64,000 bases of DNA from contig NZ_QHJH01000023.1 in the NCBI RefSeq assembly GCF_003947455.1, positions 1 to 64,000 on the forward strand, given 5' to 3'. This DNA comes from Streptomyces sp. WAC 04229. Its GTDB lineage: Bacteria; Actinomycetota; Actinomycetes; Streptomycetales; Streptomycetaceae. Within the stretch, counting starts at the first letter, position 1, and each line of letters starts with the position of its first letter. Below are positions 27,401-34,959 of the stretch, piece by piece. The translations under genes and the position numbers were made by a program. The notes under the pieces are model-generated. The model did no database searches, was not told the DNA's origin, and was given only the letters and a program-made list of their open reading frames with translations.

Positions 27401-27596
27401 GTGGACGACCGGCTCGGCACCGGCGGCCCGCGTGGAGTTCAGCACCGACGGCGTGCGGTACCGGCGGGCGGGGACACTGACCGGACACGGGCGGGTGCGC
27501 GCGGTCGCGTACCGGGGCTCGGCGCGCTACGTCGCGGTGGCGGTGGACGGCACGCCCCGCGCGCACGAAGGGCTGGTGCGGCTCTCCGTGAACTGA
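24459..27596 (+). CDS. Large secreted protein: alpha-toroid-like domain plus discoidin (F5/8 C) domains
   Basis: 1045 residues from the ATG at 24459 (AAGAAGGA at 5 nt; ATG 24456 is too close). A Tat-like signal (RRLLLQLLGASGAAVA) begins it. Residues ~50-430 are helix-rich with conserved-looking segments VSRNTAHNTYDTFIVENHG and NGLQGGHVGD, resembling the alpha/alpha toroid of polysaccharide lyases and hydrolases. A beta-rich middle follows, then one discoidin domain near residues 620-740 (ATASSQSAGMTADLAADGD, ADSWWAVDLGAALAVDRV) and a second at the C-terminus (SSPGAAVDGAPDTAWRPG). It probably degrades an external polysaccharide; family and substrate are not recognised. A LacI-type operator upstream supports sugar control. 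Confidence 0.75.
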   Translation: MGPVSLPVGRRLLLQLLGASGAAVALQPALSASSAAASGSAAARSVDPPDDVAATYHRVLLRHTRWSETQWDEAKGIYTDEYFGFAVVLGHAVLLTHGAFDEREAGVDRETLRRRTLATLRHFASSNRLTGGTEWGRTLFFDTTFQSYFILAARLLWDELDAGTRAAVDTITREQAAYTHSLGTGDDPASGDWTPNGLQGGHVGDTKLEEMGLYAQTLAPALAWAPDDRRRAGWATDYGTWSRNEGGLPAADLANPARVDGVPVSRNTAHNTYDTFIVENHGSFGPHYQAEMWRTSGRNAAHFLAAGEPLPEVLTRQPNAEPLWRTLLGVMSDAGEPLMPMVNDREHLYGRDVIPLAFLSRVAGDRAAARAEADLAERLEAYQKYPPEYRLAKFSGEPKYEPEARAELAISYLLHVWPTAGRGVRPMSREELFAHAAGVTDFGTGPGLVSHQSPAAWAGVVTKPGFAKFGWQPGHDDWLFRLSGATPMFLPSTAAKVTGRQVRVHTALRDGFDGTATVLRLGEGFAGYTTLPSGAVVYASDGAGAGGSRLEVHNLTMPGVAGLDGSRTYRFAEGSATVRAQDASPTAKGRVDELAFPAATVRHVRMLGVRPDPTYGYSLYAVEVRAGEGTDDLARGRAATASSQSAGMTADLAADGDAGTRWAVSREDRKRADSWWAVDLGAALAVDRVTLRWEAAAGRSYLIQGSPDGERWTDLATGPAPALRSEGGWLDIDGRAGLVVRGGDGGHTVAVYGDTIVPAEGARDAVVIEGHCGASPAELRALAGRPAPVAEDARVRAALVDDHLSLFNLSADAVDTGVEVPQEGRHRHVYEGEQTVTRQGIGYTAHLDAASALLLPPRFTLVPLSGGNLPPGLRVRVGDGATLHLSGPRCRVRIEAQGRSTVTTVRTGHEVRVTLRGARPFPHDDHALGRNTFPTNPLPPGMSSPGAAVDGAPDTAWRPGRDGRMVVDLGASTEVRRVEAEWTTGSAPAARVEFSTDGVRYRRAGTLTGHGRVRAVAYRGSARYVAVAVDGTPRAHEGLVRLSVN

Positions 27597-27616
27597 GGAG
27601 GACGGGGCGGCTGGGC

Positions 27617-28178
27617 GGGCAGGGCAACGCGGTGTGGCCGCCGCGCCGGCTGCCCATCGTGCTGGGGCTGCGGCAGTTCCCCCGGTCGGGCAACGCCGTC
27701 GACATGGCCCTGGGCCAGGTGCTGTCCGGCACGGAACCGGCCACCCGGGGCGCGTTGACGGGCCGGCACCCCTGCGGACCCGGACTTCGCCGACCAGCGG
27801 CTCCCCCAGGACGCCGGACGTGCCGTGTGGTCCTGCGCCCGCGCCGTCACCTGGCGCGGCACCGACGAGGTCTCCGTGGACCTGCGCACCGGCGAGGCCG
27901 CCCAGCCGGTGGTACGGGCCCGGGGAACGGCGGCGTGCAGCCGGTTCGGCCAGCACGTGGTGGCCGACACCCGCTGGCGTTCCCCCGACGGCGACTGGTA
28001 CGTCCTCGCCGCCGGCAGCCGCGCCGTGACGGACCTGCGCGTGACGGGTGAGGTCACGGCCGAGAGCGACGACCGGACCCTGGCGGTCCGGGCGCCCCGG
28101 GAGGACCAGGCCGAGGTCACGGGCCGGCTGCGGACCGGCGAGGACCTGGCCTCCCTGACCGGCGACGGTGACCGATGA
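27617..28178 (+). pseudogene. Decayed gene fragment, frameshifted and lacking a start
   Basis: Two adjoining pieces in different frames look protein-like. In the first, AVWPPRRLPIVLGLRQFPRS and SGNAVDMALGQVLSGTEPA are read; near 27765-27775 the sense passes to another frame giving FADQRLPQDAGRAVWSCARA and later DTRWRSPDGDWYVLAAGSRA to a stop at 28178. No plausible start with an SD precedes the first piece, which begins right after the previous stop. I do not recognise the family. Good codon bias in both parts and abrupt frame change indicate a relic of a formerly functional gene whose 5' part was lost. Confidence 0.55.
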
Positions 28179-28208
28179 GTTCCGCCGGCGGCACGGGTCC
28201 ACCCTGAC

Positions 28209-28823
28209 ATGACGCACATCATCGCGGACATCTCGGTCTCCCTCGACGGCTTCGTCACCGGACCCGACCCGGGCCCGGACAACGGGCTGGGCACGGGCGG
28301 CGAGGCCCTGCACACCTGGGCGTTCTCCGACGACCCCGACGACCGCCGGATCCTGCGCGAGGCCACCGCCCGGTCCGGTGCGGTCGTCCTCGGCCGCCAC
28401 CTCTTCGACGTGGTCGACGGACCGGGCGGCTGGGACGACACGACCGGCTACGGCGCGGGCGAGGTCGGCAGACCGGCGTTCGTCGTCCTGACCGGCTCAC
28501 GACCGGAGTCGGTGCGCCTCACCGGCCTCGACTGGACCTTCGTCACGACCGGCCTGGCCGACGCGGTGGCCACCGCGCGCGAGCGTGCCGAGGCGGCCTC
28601 GGCGGCAGCCGGCCGGGACCTCGACGTCGTCCTCATGGGCGGCGGCGCCCTGATCGGTTCGGCGCTCGACGCGGGACTGGTCGACTCGCTGACGCTCCAC
28701 CTGGCACCCGTCGTGCTCGGCACCGGGACGCCGCTGTTCCCGGGCCGGGCTCCCCGCTCGCTGGTACAGCGGAGCGCGACCCCGACGTCGACCGCGACCC
28801 ACCTGACCTACGACGTGCTCTGA
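28209..28823 (+). CDS. Dihydrofolate-reductase-family protein (RibD C-terminal domain)
   Basis: 204 residues. N-terminus ADISVSLDGFVTGPDPGPDNGLG is typical of the YwjB/YyaP group of RibD-C/DHFR-like proteins; GAVVLGRHLFDVV and VVLMGGGALIGSALDAGLVDSL form the NADPH-binding part, and LHLAPVVLGTGTPLFPG the C-terminal strand. Probably an NADPH-dependent reductase of unknown small-molecule substrate, not the essential DHFR. It follows the decayed fragment by 30 bp and has a weak SD. Confidence 0.9.
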   Translation: MTHIIADISVSLDGFVTGPDPGPDNGLGTGGEALHTWAFSDDPDDRRILREATARSGAVVLGRHLFDVVDGPGGWDDTTGYGAGEVGRPAFVVLTGSRPESVRLTGLDWTFVTTGLADAVATARERAEAASAAAGRDLDVVLMGGGALIGSALDAGLVDSLTLHLAPVVLGTGTPLFPGRAPRSLVQRSATPTSTATHLTYDVL

Positions 28824-28923
28824 CGCCGGCCGGCCCCGCCTTCGGCCGACCCGGGCATCTCGGCCGGCCCGCGCATCTCGTCCGGCCCGCGGATATTCGC
28901 GTGCGCCGAGCGGCGGCGGGCGC

Positions 28924-28929
28924 TACCGT
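28924..28929 (+). promoter_or_regulatory. -10 box TACCGT, leaderless start for the mini-ORF
   Basis: TACCGT fits the actinobacterial TANNNT -10 pattern and ends exactly 7 nt before the ATG at 28937, the spacing expected if transcription begins at the A of that ATG. No convincing -35 box is visible. Confidence 0.4.
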
Positions 28930-28936
28930 CGTCCGC

Positions 28937-29005
28937 ATGAACGTCATCGGCCGAAGCACCTTCGCGACCGCGCGAGCGACCAGCTCGCCGGCCGCCGCCG
29001 TCTGA
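28937..29005 (+). CDS. 22-residue Ala/Thr/Ser-rich leader-peptide candidate
   Basis: A short frame encodes 22 residues beginning MNVIGRSTFATARAT and ending SSPAAAV, with seven Ala codons including three in a row just before the last codon. It has no SD but is placed as for a leaderless transcript. A 31-nt stem-loop starts 12 nt after its stop, and the next gene is an alanyl-tRNA-synthetase-like protein. This is the layout of a ribosome-mediated attenuator responding to charged tRNA-Ala. That it is translated is an inference. Confidence 0.4.
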   Translation: MNVIGRSTFATARATSSPAAAV

Positions 29006-29017
29006 CCTTCTCCCTTT

Positions 29018-29048
29018 CCACCGGCGACCGGAAACGGCCCGTCGGTGG
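29018..29048 (+). promoter_or_regulatory. Stem-loop with GAAA tetraloop, candidate attenuator
   Basis: CCACCGGCG pairs with CGTCGGTGG (one G-T), followed by a small internal loop and CCG-GAAA-CGG capped by a GNRA tetraloop. It lies between the mini-ORF stop and the AlaRS-like start (92 nt further). No T-run follows. Confidence 0.45.
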
Positions 29049-29139
29049 TCTCGTGGCGTTCCGGCCCCTCGCCTCGCCGCCCCGCTCGCACGGACCCGTT
29101 CTCCGGTGCCTCCCGCCACGCAGCGAAGGAGTCACCCCC

Positions 29140-30345
29140 ATGGACACCGAGCAGATCGTCCGCACCTTCACCGAGTACTACGAGGAACACGGTCACCGCC
29201 GGATCATCGGCTCGACCCTCCTGCCCCCGTCCGGCGACGCCGTGCTGTTCACCACCTCCGGGATGCATCCGCTCACCCCGTACCTGGAGGGCCGTCCGCA
29301 CCCGCTGGGCCGGCGGCTGGTCAACGTCCAGCGCTGTCTGCGCACCACGGACCTCGATGAGGTCGGCGACAGCACCCATCTCACCGTCTTCGAGATGCTC
29401 GGCACCTGGTCCCTGGGCGACTACGAGAGCTCGCAGAGCCTCGACTGGGCCCACCGGCTGCTCACCGAGGGCCTGGGGATCGATCCGGAGCTGCTGCACG
29501 CCACGGTGTACGGCGGCGGGGACCAGGTGGGACCGGACACCGACTCGCTCCGGCTCTGGCAGGAGCGGGGCGTGCCGGTGGAGCTGACGGTGGAGGACAA
29601 CTGGTGGTCCAACGGTCCGGTCGGCCCGTGCGGACCCGATTCGGAGATCTTCCTGTGGACCGGTGACACCCCGCCCCGGTCGACACCCACCCGCGACGAC
29701 CGCTGGGTCGAGGTGTGGAACCACGTGATGATGCGTCACCGCCGCCTGGACGACGGCAGCCTGGTGCCGCTCCCGCAGCGCAACATCGACACCGGCCTCG
29801 GCCTGGAGCGCCTCTCCTCGCTGCTCCAGGGCAGGTCGTCGGTGTTCGAGTGCGACGTCTTCGACCCGTGGCGGCGACTGGTGCCGCCCCTGTGGCCGCT
29901 GGACGAACCGTCGCTGCGACTGGTCGTCGACCACCTGCGCTCGGCCGTCGTCATCATCGGTGACGGGGTCCGCCCGGCCAACACCGGCCGCGGGTACGTG
30001 CTGCGCCGCCTCGTGCGGCGCGTCCTCACCGTGCTGTGGCGGGACGACCCGTCGCGCGGTCTCGGCGACCTTCCGGAGGAGCTGCTCTCCCACACATTGG
30101 ACCACTTCCGGCAGGAGGGGGACCCCGAGACCGTACGGCGACTGCTGCTGGAGGAGGAACGCCGGTTCCGCGGGCTCCTCGAGCGCGGCCGGAGGGTGCT
30201 CTCCCGCCCCCGTTTCCGCGGCCCGCTGGGAGAGGACGACTTCCACTACCTCCACGACACCCACGGCCTGCCGCGCGACCTGGTGACGAGCCTGCGCGAG
30301 GAACGGGTCCCGGGCGGCCATAATCGCCCGCGTGAGCGAGACTGA
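29140..30345 (+). CDS. Stand-alone alanyl-tRNA synthetase-like catalytic domain
   Basis: 401 residues from the ATG at 29140, SD GAAGGAG. All catalytic-core landmarks of class IIc AlaRS are seen: [90 protein letters not shown] and the signature [14 protein letters not shown]. It ends at [12 protein letters not shown], where full AlaRS would enter the editing domain, so editing and C-Ala domains are missing (normal length ~890). It may alanylate a non-tRNA acceptor, act on tRNA in a specialised pathway, or regulate. Its last 14 bp overlap the nhaA-type gene. Confidence 0.85.
   Translation: MDTEQIVRTFTEYYEEHGHRRIIGSTLLPPSGDAVLFTTSGMHPLTPYLEGRPHPLGRRLVNVQRCLRTTDLDEVGDSTHLTVFEMLGTWSLGDYESSQSLDWAHRLLTEGLGIDPELLHATVYGGGDQVGPDTDSLRLWQERGVPVELTVEDNWWSNGPVGPCGPDSEIFLWTGDTPPRSTPTRDDRWVEVWNHVMMRHRRLDDGSLVPLPQRNIDTGLGLERLSSLLQGRSSVFECDVFDPWRRLVPPLWPLDEPSLRLVVDHLRSAVVIIGDGVRPANTGRGYVLRRLVRRVLTVLWRDDPSRGLGDLPEELLSHTLDHFRQEGDPETVRRLLLEEERRFRGLLERGRRVLSRPRFRGPLGEDDFHYLHDTHGLPRDLVTSLREERVPGGHNRPRERD
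30319..30324 (+). promoter_or_regulatory. -10 box CATAAT inside the AlaRS-like gene, leaderless start for NhaA fusion
   Basis: CATAAT ends exactly 7 nt before the GTG at 30332 and suggests a leaderless transcript for the antiporter fusion in addition to read-through from the AlaRS-like gene. The -35 region is poor. Confidence 0.4.
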
Positions 30346-32212
30346 GTCCCACAAGACGGCGCAGGGGATGTCCACCAGGGGCGGTACCCGCTGGCGCACC
30401 TTCGTGCAGACGGAGACCGGCAGCGCGGTCCTGCTCCTGGTGGCCGTCGTCGCGGCGCTGCTCTGGGCCAACATCGACCTCCACTCCTACGAGGCCGTGT
30501 GGCAGGCCCACTTCACGGTCGGCTTCGACACCCGTCACCTGTCGCTGACGGTCCACGAGTGGATCAACGCGGGGCTGATGAGCCTGTTCTTCCTCGTCGT
30601 CGGTCTGGAGGCGCGGCGCGAGTTCGACATGGGGGAACTGCGGGACCGGCGGTGGGTGCTGCTCAGCGCGGTGGCCGGCCTCGGCAGCATGGTGGTTCCG
30701 GCCGTGATCTACGTCGCGATCAACGCCGGGCACGACTCGGTGCACGGCTGGGGCACGGCCATGTCGACCGACACCGCGTTCGCGCTGGGCATCCTGGCCG
30801 TCCTGGGCCGTCGGCTGCCGGCCTCGCTGCGGGCGCTCATGCTGTCCATCTCGGTCGTCGACGACGTGGTGGCGCTGCTCGTCATCGCCGTCTTCTACAG
30901 CGACGAGATCCACCTCCCGGCGCTCCTCGTCGCCCTGGGCGCGCTGCTGGCCGTCGTCGTCGTGCTGCGGCTTGCGGACGCCGGCCGCGGCCTGTTCTGC
31001 GCCCTCTTGGCCGTGGTGGTGTGGGTGGCGCTGCACGAGGCCGGGGTCGATCCGGTCGTGACGGGTCTGGCGGTGGGGGCCCTGGTCATCGCCTACCCGG
31101 CGCCGCGTGGGGATCTGGAGCGGGCGAGCCGCCTCTTCCGGCTGTTCCGGGAGCAGCCGACGCCCGAGCTGCAGCGTTCGGCGGCGCGGGGCCTGGCCTC
31201 GGCGATCTCGCCGAACGAGCGGCTGGAACAGCGGTTCCTGCCCTGGGTGAGCTTCGGCATCGTGCCGCTGTTCGCCCTGGCCAACGCGGGGATCGAACTG
31301 AGCGCCGCGCGGCTGGCCGACGCGTTCACCTCGCCCGTCACGCTGGGCATCCTGTGCGGCTGCGTGGTGGGGAAGATCGTCGGTGTGGTGGGTTCCATGG
31401 CGGGCGCGCAGCTGCTGTCGGGGCGGCGGCTGCGGCCCAACGTGGGCTGGGGCTCGGTCACCGCCGCCGGATCGATCGCGGGGTCGGCCTTCACCGTGTC
31501 GCTGCTGATCGCCGCGATCGCCTTCGAGGGGGAGGAGCTGAACCAGGCGCGCATCGGCATCATCGCCACGCTGATCGGCTCGTTCGCGGTCAGCTGGGCG
31601 GTCTCCGGGGTGATCGGCCTGCTGCCCGCGGCGCGGCGGACGAGGGCCCTGCTCGGCACGTCCGAACCACTGACGGATCTCGGGGTGGCGGTCGACGAGC
31701 GCCACGACCATGTGCGCGGTCCCGCTGACGCCGCCGTGACCCTGGTGGAGTACGGCGACTTCGAGTGCCCGTACTGCGGCCAGGCCGAGGGCGTGGTGCG
31801 CGACCTGCTGGGCAGCGAGACCGATGTCCGCTACGTGTGGCGTCATCTGCCGCTTACCGACGTGCATCCGAACGCCCAGTCGGCGGCCGAGGCGTCGGAG
31901 GCGGCCGCGCGGCAGGGAAGGTTCTGGGACATGCACGACCGGCTGATGGTCCGCCAGGACGAGCTGGGCGAGCGGGATCTGCTGCGGCACGCTCGCGAAC
32001 TGGGCCTGGACATGGAGGTGTTCCGCGAGGACCTGGCGCGGCGCCGGGGCGCCCGGCGGGTCGCCGAGGACGTGGACTCGGCGGACCTGAGCGGCGTGTC
32101 GGGCACGCCGACCTTCTTCGTCAACGGCAGGCGCCACCGGGGTGCCTTCGACATCGACGCCCTGAAGCGGGCGGTCGAGCAAGCCAGGCGGCGGGCCCTG
32201 GCCGGCGGATGA
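30332..32212 (+). CDS. nhaA: NhaA-type Na+/H+ antiporter fused to a DsbA-like thioredoxin domain
   Basis: 626 residues from a GTG. Residues ~25-430 are Nha[42 protein letters not shown], the ion-site pair [17 protein letters not shown] (the Asp pair of helix V) and [19 protein letters not shown]. Residues ~445-626 are a DsbA/thioredoxin-like domain: [19 protein letters not shown] with CPYC active site, [19 protein letters not shown] and [18 protein letters not shown]. Such fusions are known in actinobacteria and cyanobacteria; whether the redox domain gates transport or assists folding is unknown. Overlap with the preceding gene suggests joint expression. Confidence 0.93.
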   Translation: MSETESHKTAQGMSTRGGTRWRTFVQTETGSAVLLLVAVVAALLWANIDLHSYEAVWQAHFTVGFDTRHLSLTVHEWINAGLMSLFFLVVGLEARREFDMGELRDRRWVLLSAVAGLGSMVVPAVIYVAINAGHDSVHGWGTAMSTDTAFALGILAVLGRRLPASLRALMLSISVVDDVVALLVIAVFYSDEIHLPALLVALGALLAVVVVLRLADAGRGLFCALLAVVVWVALHEAGVDPVVTGLAVGALVIAYPAPRGDLERASRLFRLFREQPTPELQRSAARGLASAISPNERLEQRFLPWVSFGIVPLFALANAGIELSAARLADAFTSPVTLGILCGCVVGKIVGVVGSMAGAQLLSGRRLRPNVGWGSVTAAGSIAGSAFTVSLLIAAIAFEGEELNQARIGIIATLIGSFAVSWAVSGVIGLLPAARRTRALLGTSEPLTDLGVAVDERHDHVRGPADAAVTLVEYGDFECPYCGQAEGVVRDLLGSETDVRYVWRHLPLTDVHPNAQSAAEASEAAARQGRFWDMHDRLMVRQDELGERDLLRHARELGLDMEVFREDLARRRGARRVAEDVDSADLSGVSGTPTFFVNGRRHRGAFDIDALKRAVEQARRRALAGG

Positions 32213-32224
32213 GGTGACGTCCGG

Positions 32225-33160
32225 TCAGGTGTTGCGGCGGGCCGGGCGGCGGCGGCGCTGGACGGCGCCGTAGGTCTTCTCCAGTGCGGCGGTCGACGCG
32301 TCGTAGGAGCGCTGGGCCACGCCGACGAAGAGGCAGTCGACGACGGCGAGCTGGGCGATGCGGCTGACGGTCGCGCCGGAGCGGAACGGGGTCTCCCGGG
32401 CGCAGGTGGTCAGTACGAGGTCGGCGCCGGTGGCGAGCGTGGAGCCGGGGTCGTTGGTCAGGGCGATGGTGGTGGCTCCGCGTTCGGCGGCGGCCTGGAG
32501 GGGTTCGGTGGTGTCCTCGGTCTCGCCTGAGTGGGAGACGGCCAGCGCCACGTCGCCGGGCCCCAGGAGCGCCGCCGCGGTGAGTGCGGCGTGCCGGTCG
32601 CTCCAGATGAAGGCCATGCGGCCTATGCGGTGCAGCTTCTGGTGCAGGTCCTGGCCGACGAACGCGCTGGCCCCGACGCCGAAGATGTCGACCCTGCGGG
32701 CCCCCGCCACCGCGTCGACCGCCCGGCCCAGCGCCTCGATGTCGAGTCCGGCGCCGGAGTCCTCCAGGGCCCGGACCTCGTTGTAGATGATCTTGCCGAC
32801 TATGCGGTCCAGCGTGTCCGTCGGGCTGATGTCGGTGCCGCCGCGCTCCGGGCGCTCACCGCCCAGGGCGTGTTCGCGGGCGGCGGCGGCGGCCAGCGCG
32901 AGGCGCAGCTGAGGGTAGTTGCCGGTGCCGATCGTGCGGCAGAACCTCATCACGGTGGCGGCCGACGTGTCCGCGCGCTCCCCCAGCGCGTTGATGGACA
33001 GTTCGGCGACCTGTCCCGGGGCGGCCAGGACGGCGTCGGCCACCCGGCGTTCGGAGGGGGCGAGGGAGGGCCGGGCGGCACGGACCCGCGTGAGGATGTC
33101 GGCGAGCGGGGCGTCCTGTGCGGACTGCTCCGGCACGCCGGACGAGGACTGGCGGACCAT
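32225..33160 (-). CDS. MurR/RpiR-family transcriptional regulator
   Basis: 311 residues from the ATG at 33160 with SD AGGAGGGG. N-terminal HTH_6 domain (LAPSERRVADAVLAAPGQVAE, NALGERADTSAATVMRFCRTIG) and a C-terminal SIS sugar-phosphate domain (RRVDIFGVGASAFVGQDL, ALAVSHSGETEDTTEPL). It is divergent from the SSS symporter and the anhydro-MurNAc kinase, which points to MurNAc-6-phosphate as effector, as for E. coli MurR. The target site probably lies in the 172-bp divergent gap, where TCAAAAATTTACGTACG (33211-33227) is the only AT-rich element. Confidence 0.92.
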   Translation of the reverse strand: MVRQSSSGVPEQSAQDAPLADILTRVRAARPSLAPSERRVADAVLAAPGQVAELSINALGERADTSAATVMRFCRTIGTGNYPQLRLALAAAAAREHALGGERPERGGTDISPTDTLDRIVGKIIYNEVRALEDSGAGLDIEALGRAVDAVAGARRVDIFGVGASAFVGQDLHQKLHRIGRMAFIWSDRHAALTAAALLGPGDVALAVSHSGETEDTTEPLQAAAERGATTIALTNDPGSTLATGADLVLTTCARETPFRSGATVSRIAQLAVVDCLFVGVAQRSYDASTAALEKTYGAVQRRRRPARRNT

Positions 33161-33247
33161 GGCCCCTCCTGAGTGTGGTGGAGACAGGTTAATGGGGCCA
33201 CCCGGGTTGGTCAAAAATTTACGTACGGTCCGACAGGCCGTTACTTA

Positions 33248-33277
33248 TTGACATCCGGAGTGCGGCATTCCCATACT
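33248..33277 (+). promoter_or_regulatory. Sigma-70-type promoter TTGACA-N18-CATACT for the symporter operon
   Basis: A consensus -35 (33248-33253) and a good -10 (33272-33277) separated by 18 bp lie 56 bp upstream of the GTG of the symporter. An AT-rich stretch just upstream (33211-33245) is a reasonable operator for the divergent MurR-like regulator. Confidence 0.65.
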
Positions 33278-33332
33278 CGGACGGCCCTCTCCCCACGCCG
33301 GCGACCCCACCGGCCAGTGTCTAGGAGCACGC

Positions 33333-34901
33333 GTGCGCCAGCTCGACCTCGTCGTGATCGTGGTCTATCTGATCGGGATCGCCTGGATCGGCCTGCGGAA
33401 GGCCGGCAAGCAGAAGTCGGCGAAGGACTACTTCGTCGGTGAGGGCCACATGCCGTGGTGGACGGTGTCCTTCTCCGTCGTCGCCACCGAGACCAGCGTC
33501 CTGACCGTGATCAGCGTCCCCGGCGGCGCCTACAGCGGCCAGGGCTTCGGCAACGTCGAACTCGCCCTGGGCTACGTCATCGGACGCGTCGTCGTCGCCA
33601 CCGTACTCATCCCCCTCTACAAGCGCGGCGGGTTCGTCAGTGCCTACCAGTACCTGGGCGACCGGTTCGGGCTGAAGCTGCAGGGGCTCGCCTCGGTGAC
33701 GTTCGTCTTCACCCGGCTGCTGGCCGAGGGCGTCCGGCTGTTCGCCTCCGCCATCCCCATCAAGCTGCTGCTCGACGAGTTCGGCGTGCACGCGAGCTAC
33801 CGCGTGATCATCATCGTGCTCACGCTGATCACCGTGGTGTACACCTACCTGGGCGGCATCAAGGCGGTCATCTGGACCGACGCCATCCAGATGGGCCTCT
33901 ACCTCGGCGGTGCGATCCTCGCCGTCGCGGTGCTGTCCGCGCACGTCGGCGGTGACGGTTACGCCCGCGCCTGGGACGCCGGGCGGTTCACGCTCTTCGA
34001 CACCGACTTCACCCTGGCGCACGTCCTCACCAGCCCGTTCGCCCTGCCCACCGCCATCATCGGCGGCGCCATCTTCGCCATGGCCAGCCACGGCTCCGAC
34101 CAGCTCATCGTGCAGCGGGTGCTGGCCACCCGGACGCTGCGCGAGGGCCAGAAGGCCATGATCGCCTCGGGTGTCTTCGTCGTCATCCAGTTCGCCGCGT
34201 TCTCGCTCGTCGGCGCGCTGCTGTGGTCGTACAACCAGGGCAGGTCGTTCTCGGAGCTGGGGCTGTCCAGCTCGGACAACCTCTACCCCGAGTTCATCCT
34301 GAACGGGCTGCCCGTCGTCGTCTCCGGGCTGCTGGTGGCCGGCATCCTGGGCGCCGCGATGGGCTCGCTGTCCTCGGCGCTCAACTCCATGTCGAACTCG
34401 ACGGTCGCCGACATCATCCACAGCTTCTTCCGCAGCACCCCGTCCGAGGAGTCGCTGCTGCGGCTCGCCCGCTGGATGACGCTGGTGTGGGCGACCCTGA
34501 TGGCCGTCTTCGCGTGCGCGTTCAGCGCGAGCACCGGCAACGTCTACCTGACCGGGCTGACCATCGCCGGCTACACCTACGGCGCGCTGCTCGGCGCGTT
34601 CCTGCTCGGGCGGCTGGTGACCCGCGCCAACGAGGTGGACTCCGTCGTGGCCTTCCTGGTGACCATCGGGGTGATGACGTACATCGTGCGCGTGGTCAAG
34701 ATCGACGTCACGACGGGCGGGACGACGGTGTCCCAGGCCATCGCGGCCCAGTGGCTGGTGCCCATCGGAGTGGTGATCACCCTGGTCGTCGGCGGCGTCC
34801 TGAGCCTGTTCCACCGGGCGCCGGCGGCCGGCGGGGGCGCCCTGAAGGACGCCGAGCCGGGCAGCGGCCCCGACCGGCTCACCGCGGCCGGCCGGAAGTG
34901 A
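33333..34901 (+). CDS. Sodium:solute symporter (SSS family), candidate anhydro-MurNAc/amino-sugar importer
   Basis: 522 residues from a GTG with SD TAGGAG. Many membrane helices starting QLDLVVIVVYLIGIAWIGL; SSS features include KDYFVGEGHMPWWTVSFS, ETSVLTVISVPGGAYSGQGF (TM1-TM2 Na+ site region) and GILGAAMGSLSSALNSMSNST (helix with the second Na+ site Ser/Thr). It lies 58 bp before anmK and is divergent from a MurR-type regulator, so uptake of anhydro-N-acetylmuramic acid or another cell-wall sugar is the likely task. Substrate is inferred only from context. Confidence 0.9.
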   Translation: MRQLDLVVIVVYLIGIAWIGLRKAGKQKSAKDYFVGEGHMPWWTVSFSVVATETSVLTVISVPGGAYSGQGFGNVELALGYVIGRVVVATVLIPLYKRGGFVSAYQYLGDRFGLKLQGLASVTFVFTRLLAEGVRLFASAIPIKLLLDEFGVHASYRVIIIVLTLITVVYTYLGGIKAVIWTDAIQMGLYLGGAILAVAVLSAHVGGDGYARAWDAGRFTLFDTDFTLAHVLTSPFALPTAIIGGAIFAMASHGSDQLIVQRVLATRTLREGQKAMIASGVFVVIQFAAFSLVGALLWSYNQGRSFSELGLSSSDNLYPEFILNGLPVVVSGLLVAGILGAAMGSLSSALNSMSNSTVADIIHSFFRSTPSEESLLRLARWMTLVWATLMAVFACAFSASTGNVYLTGLTIAGYTYGALLGAFLLGRLVTRANEVDSVVAFLVTIGVMTYIVRVVKIDVTTGGTTVSQAIAAQWLVPIGVVITLVVGGVLSLFHRAPAAGGGALKDAEPGSGPDRLTAAGRK

Positions 34902-34959
34902 GCGGGCCGCCCTCCGGCCCGGACCCCTCCGGCCCGGACCCCTTCGCACAGGAGACGTC

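Noticed and set aside
24408..28400. Stop-free antisense frame of 1330 codons opposite the discoidin-domain gene
   Set aside because: In GC-rich DNA the antisense third-position frame is often open. The product is Arg/Gly/Gln/Val-rich with no domain pattern, while the plus strand reads as a coherent secreted protein.
34912..34941. Two tandem copies of a 15-bp unit (CTCCGGCCCGGACCC) before anmK
   Set aside because: Short GC-rich duplication in a spacer with no conserved regulatory resemblance; likely replication slippage.
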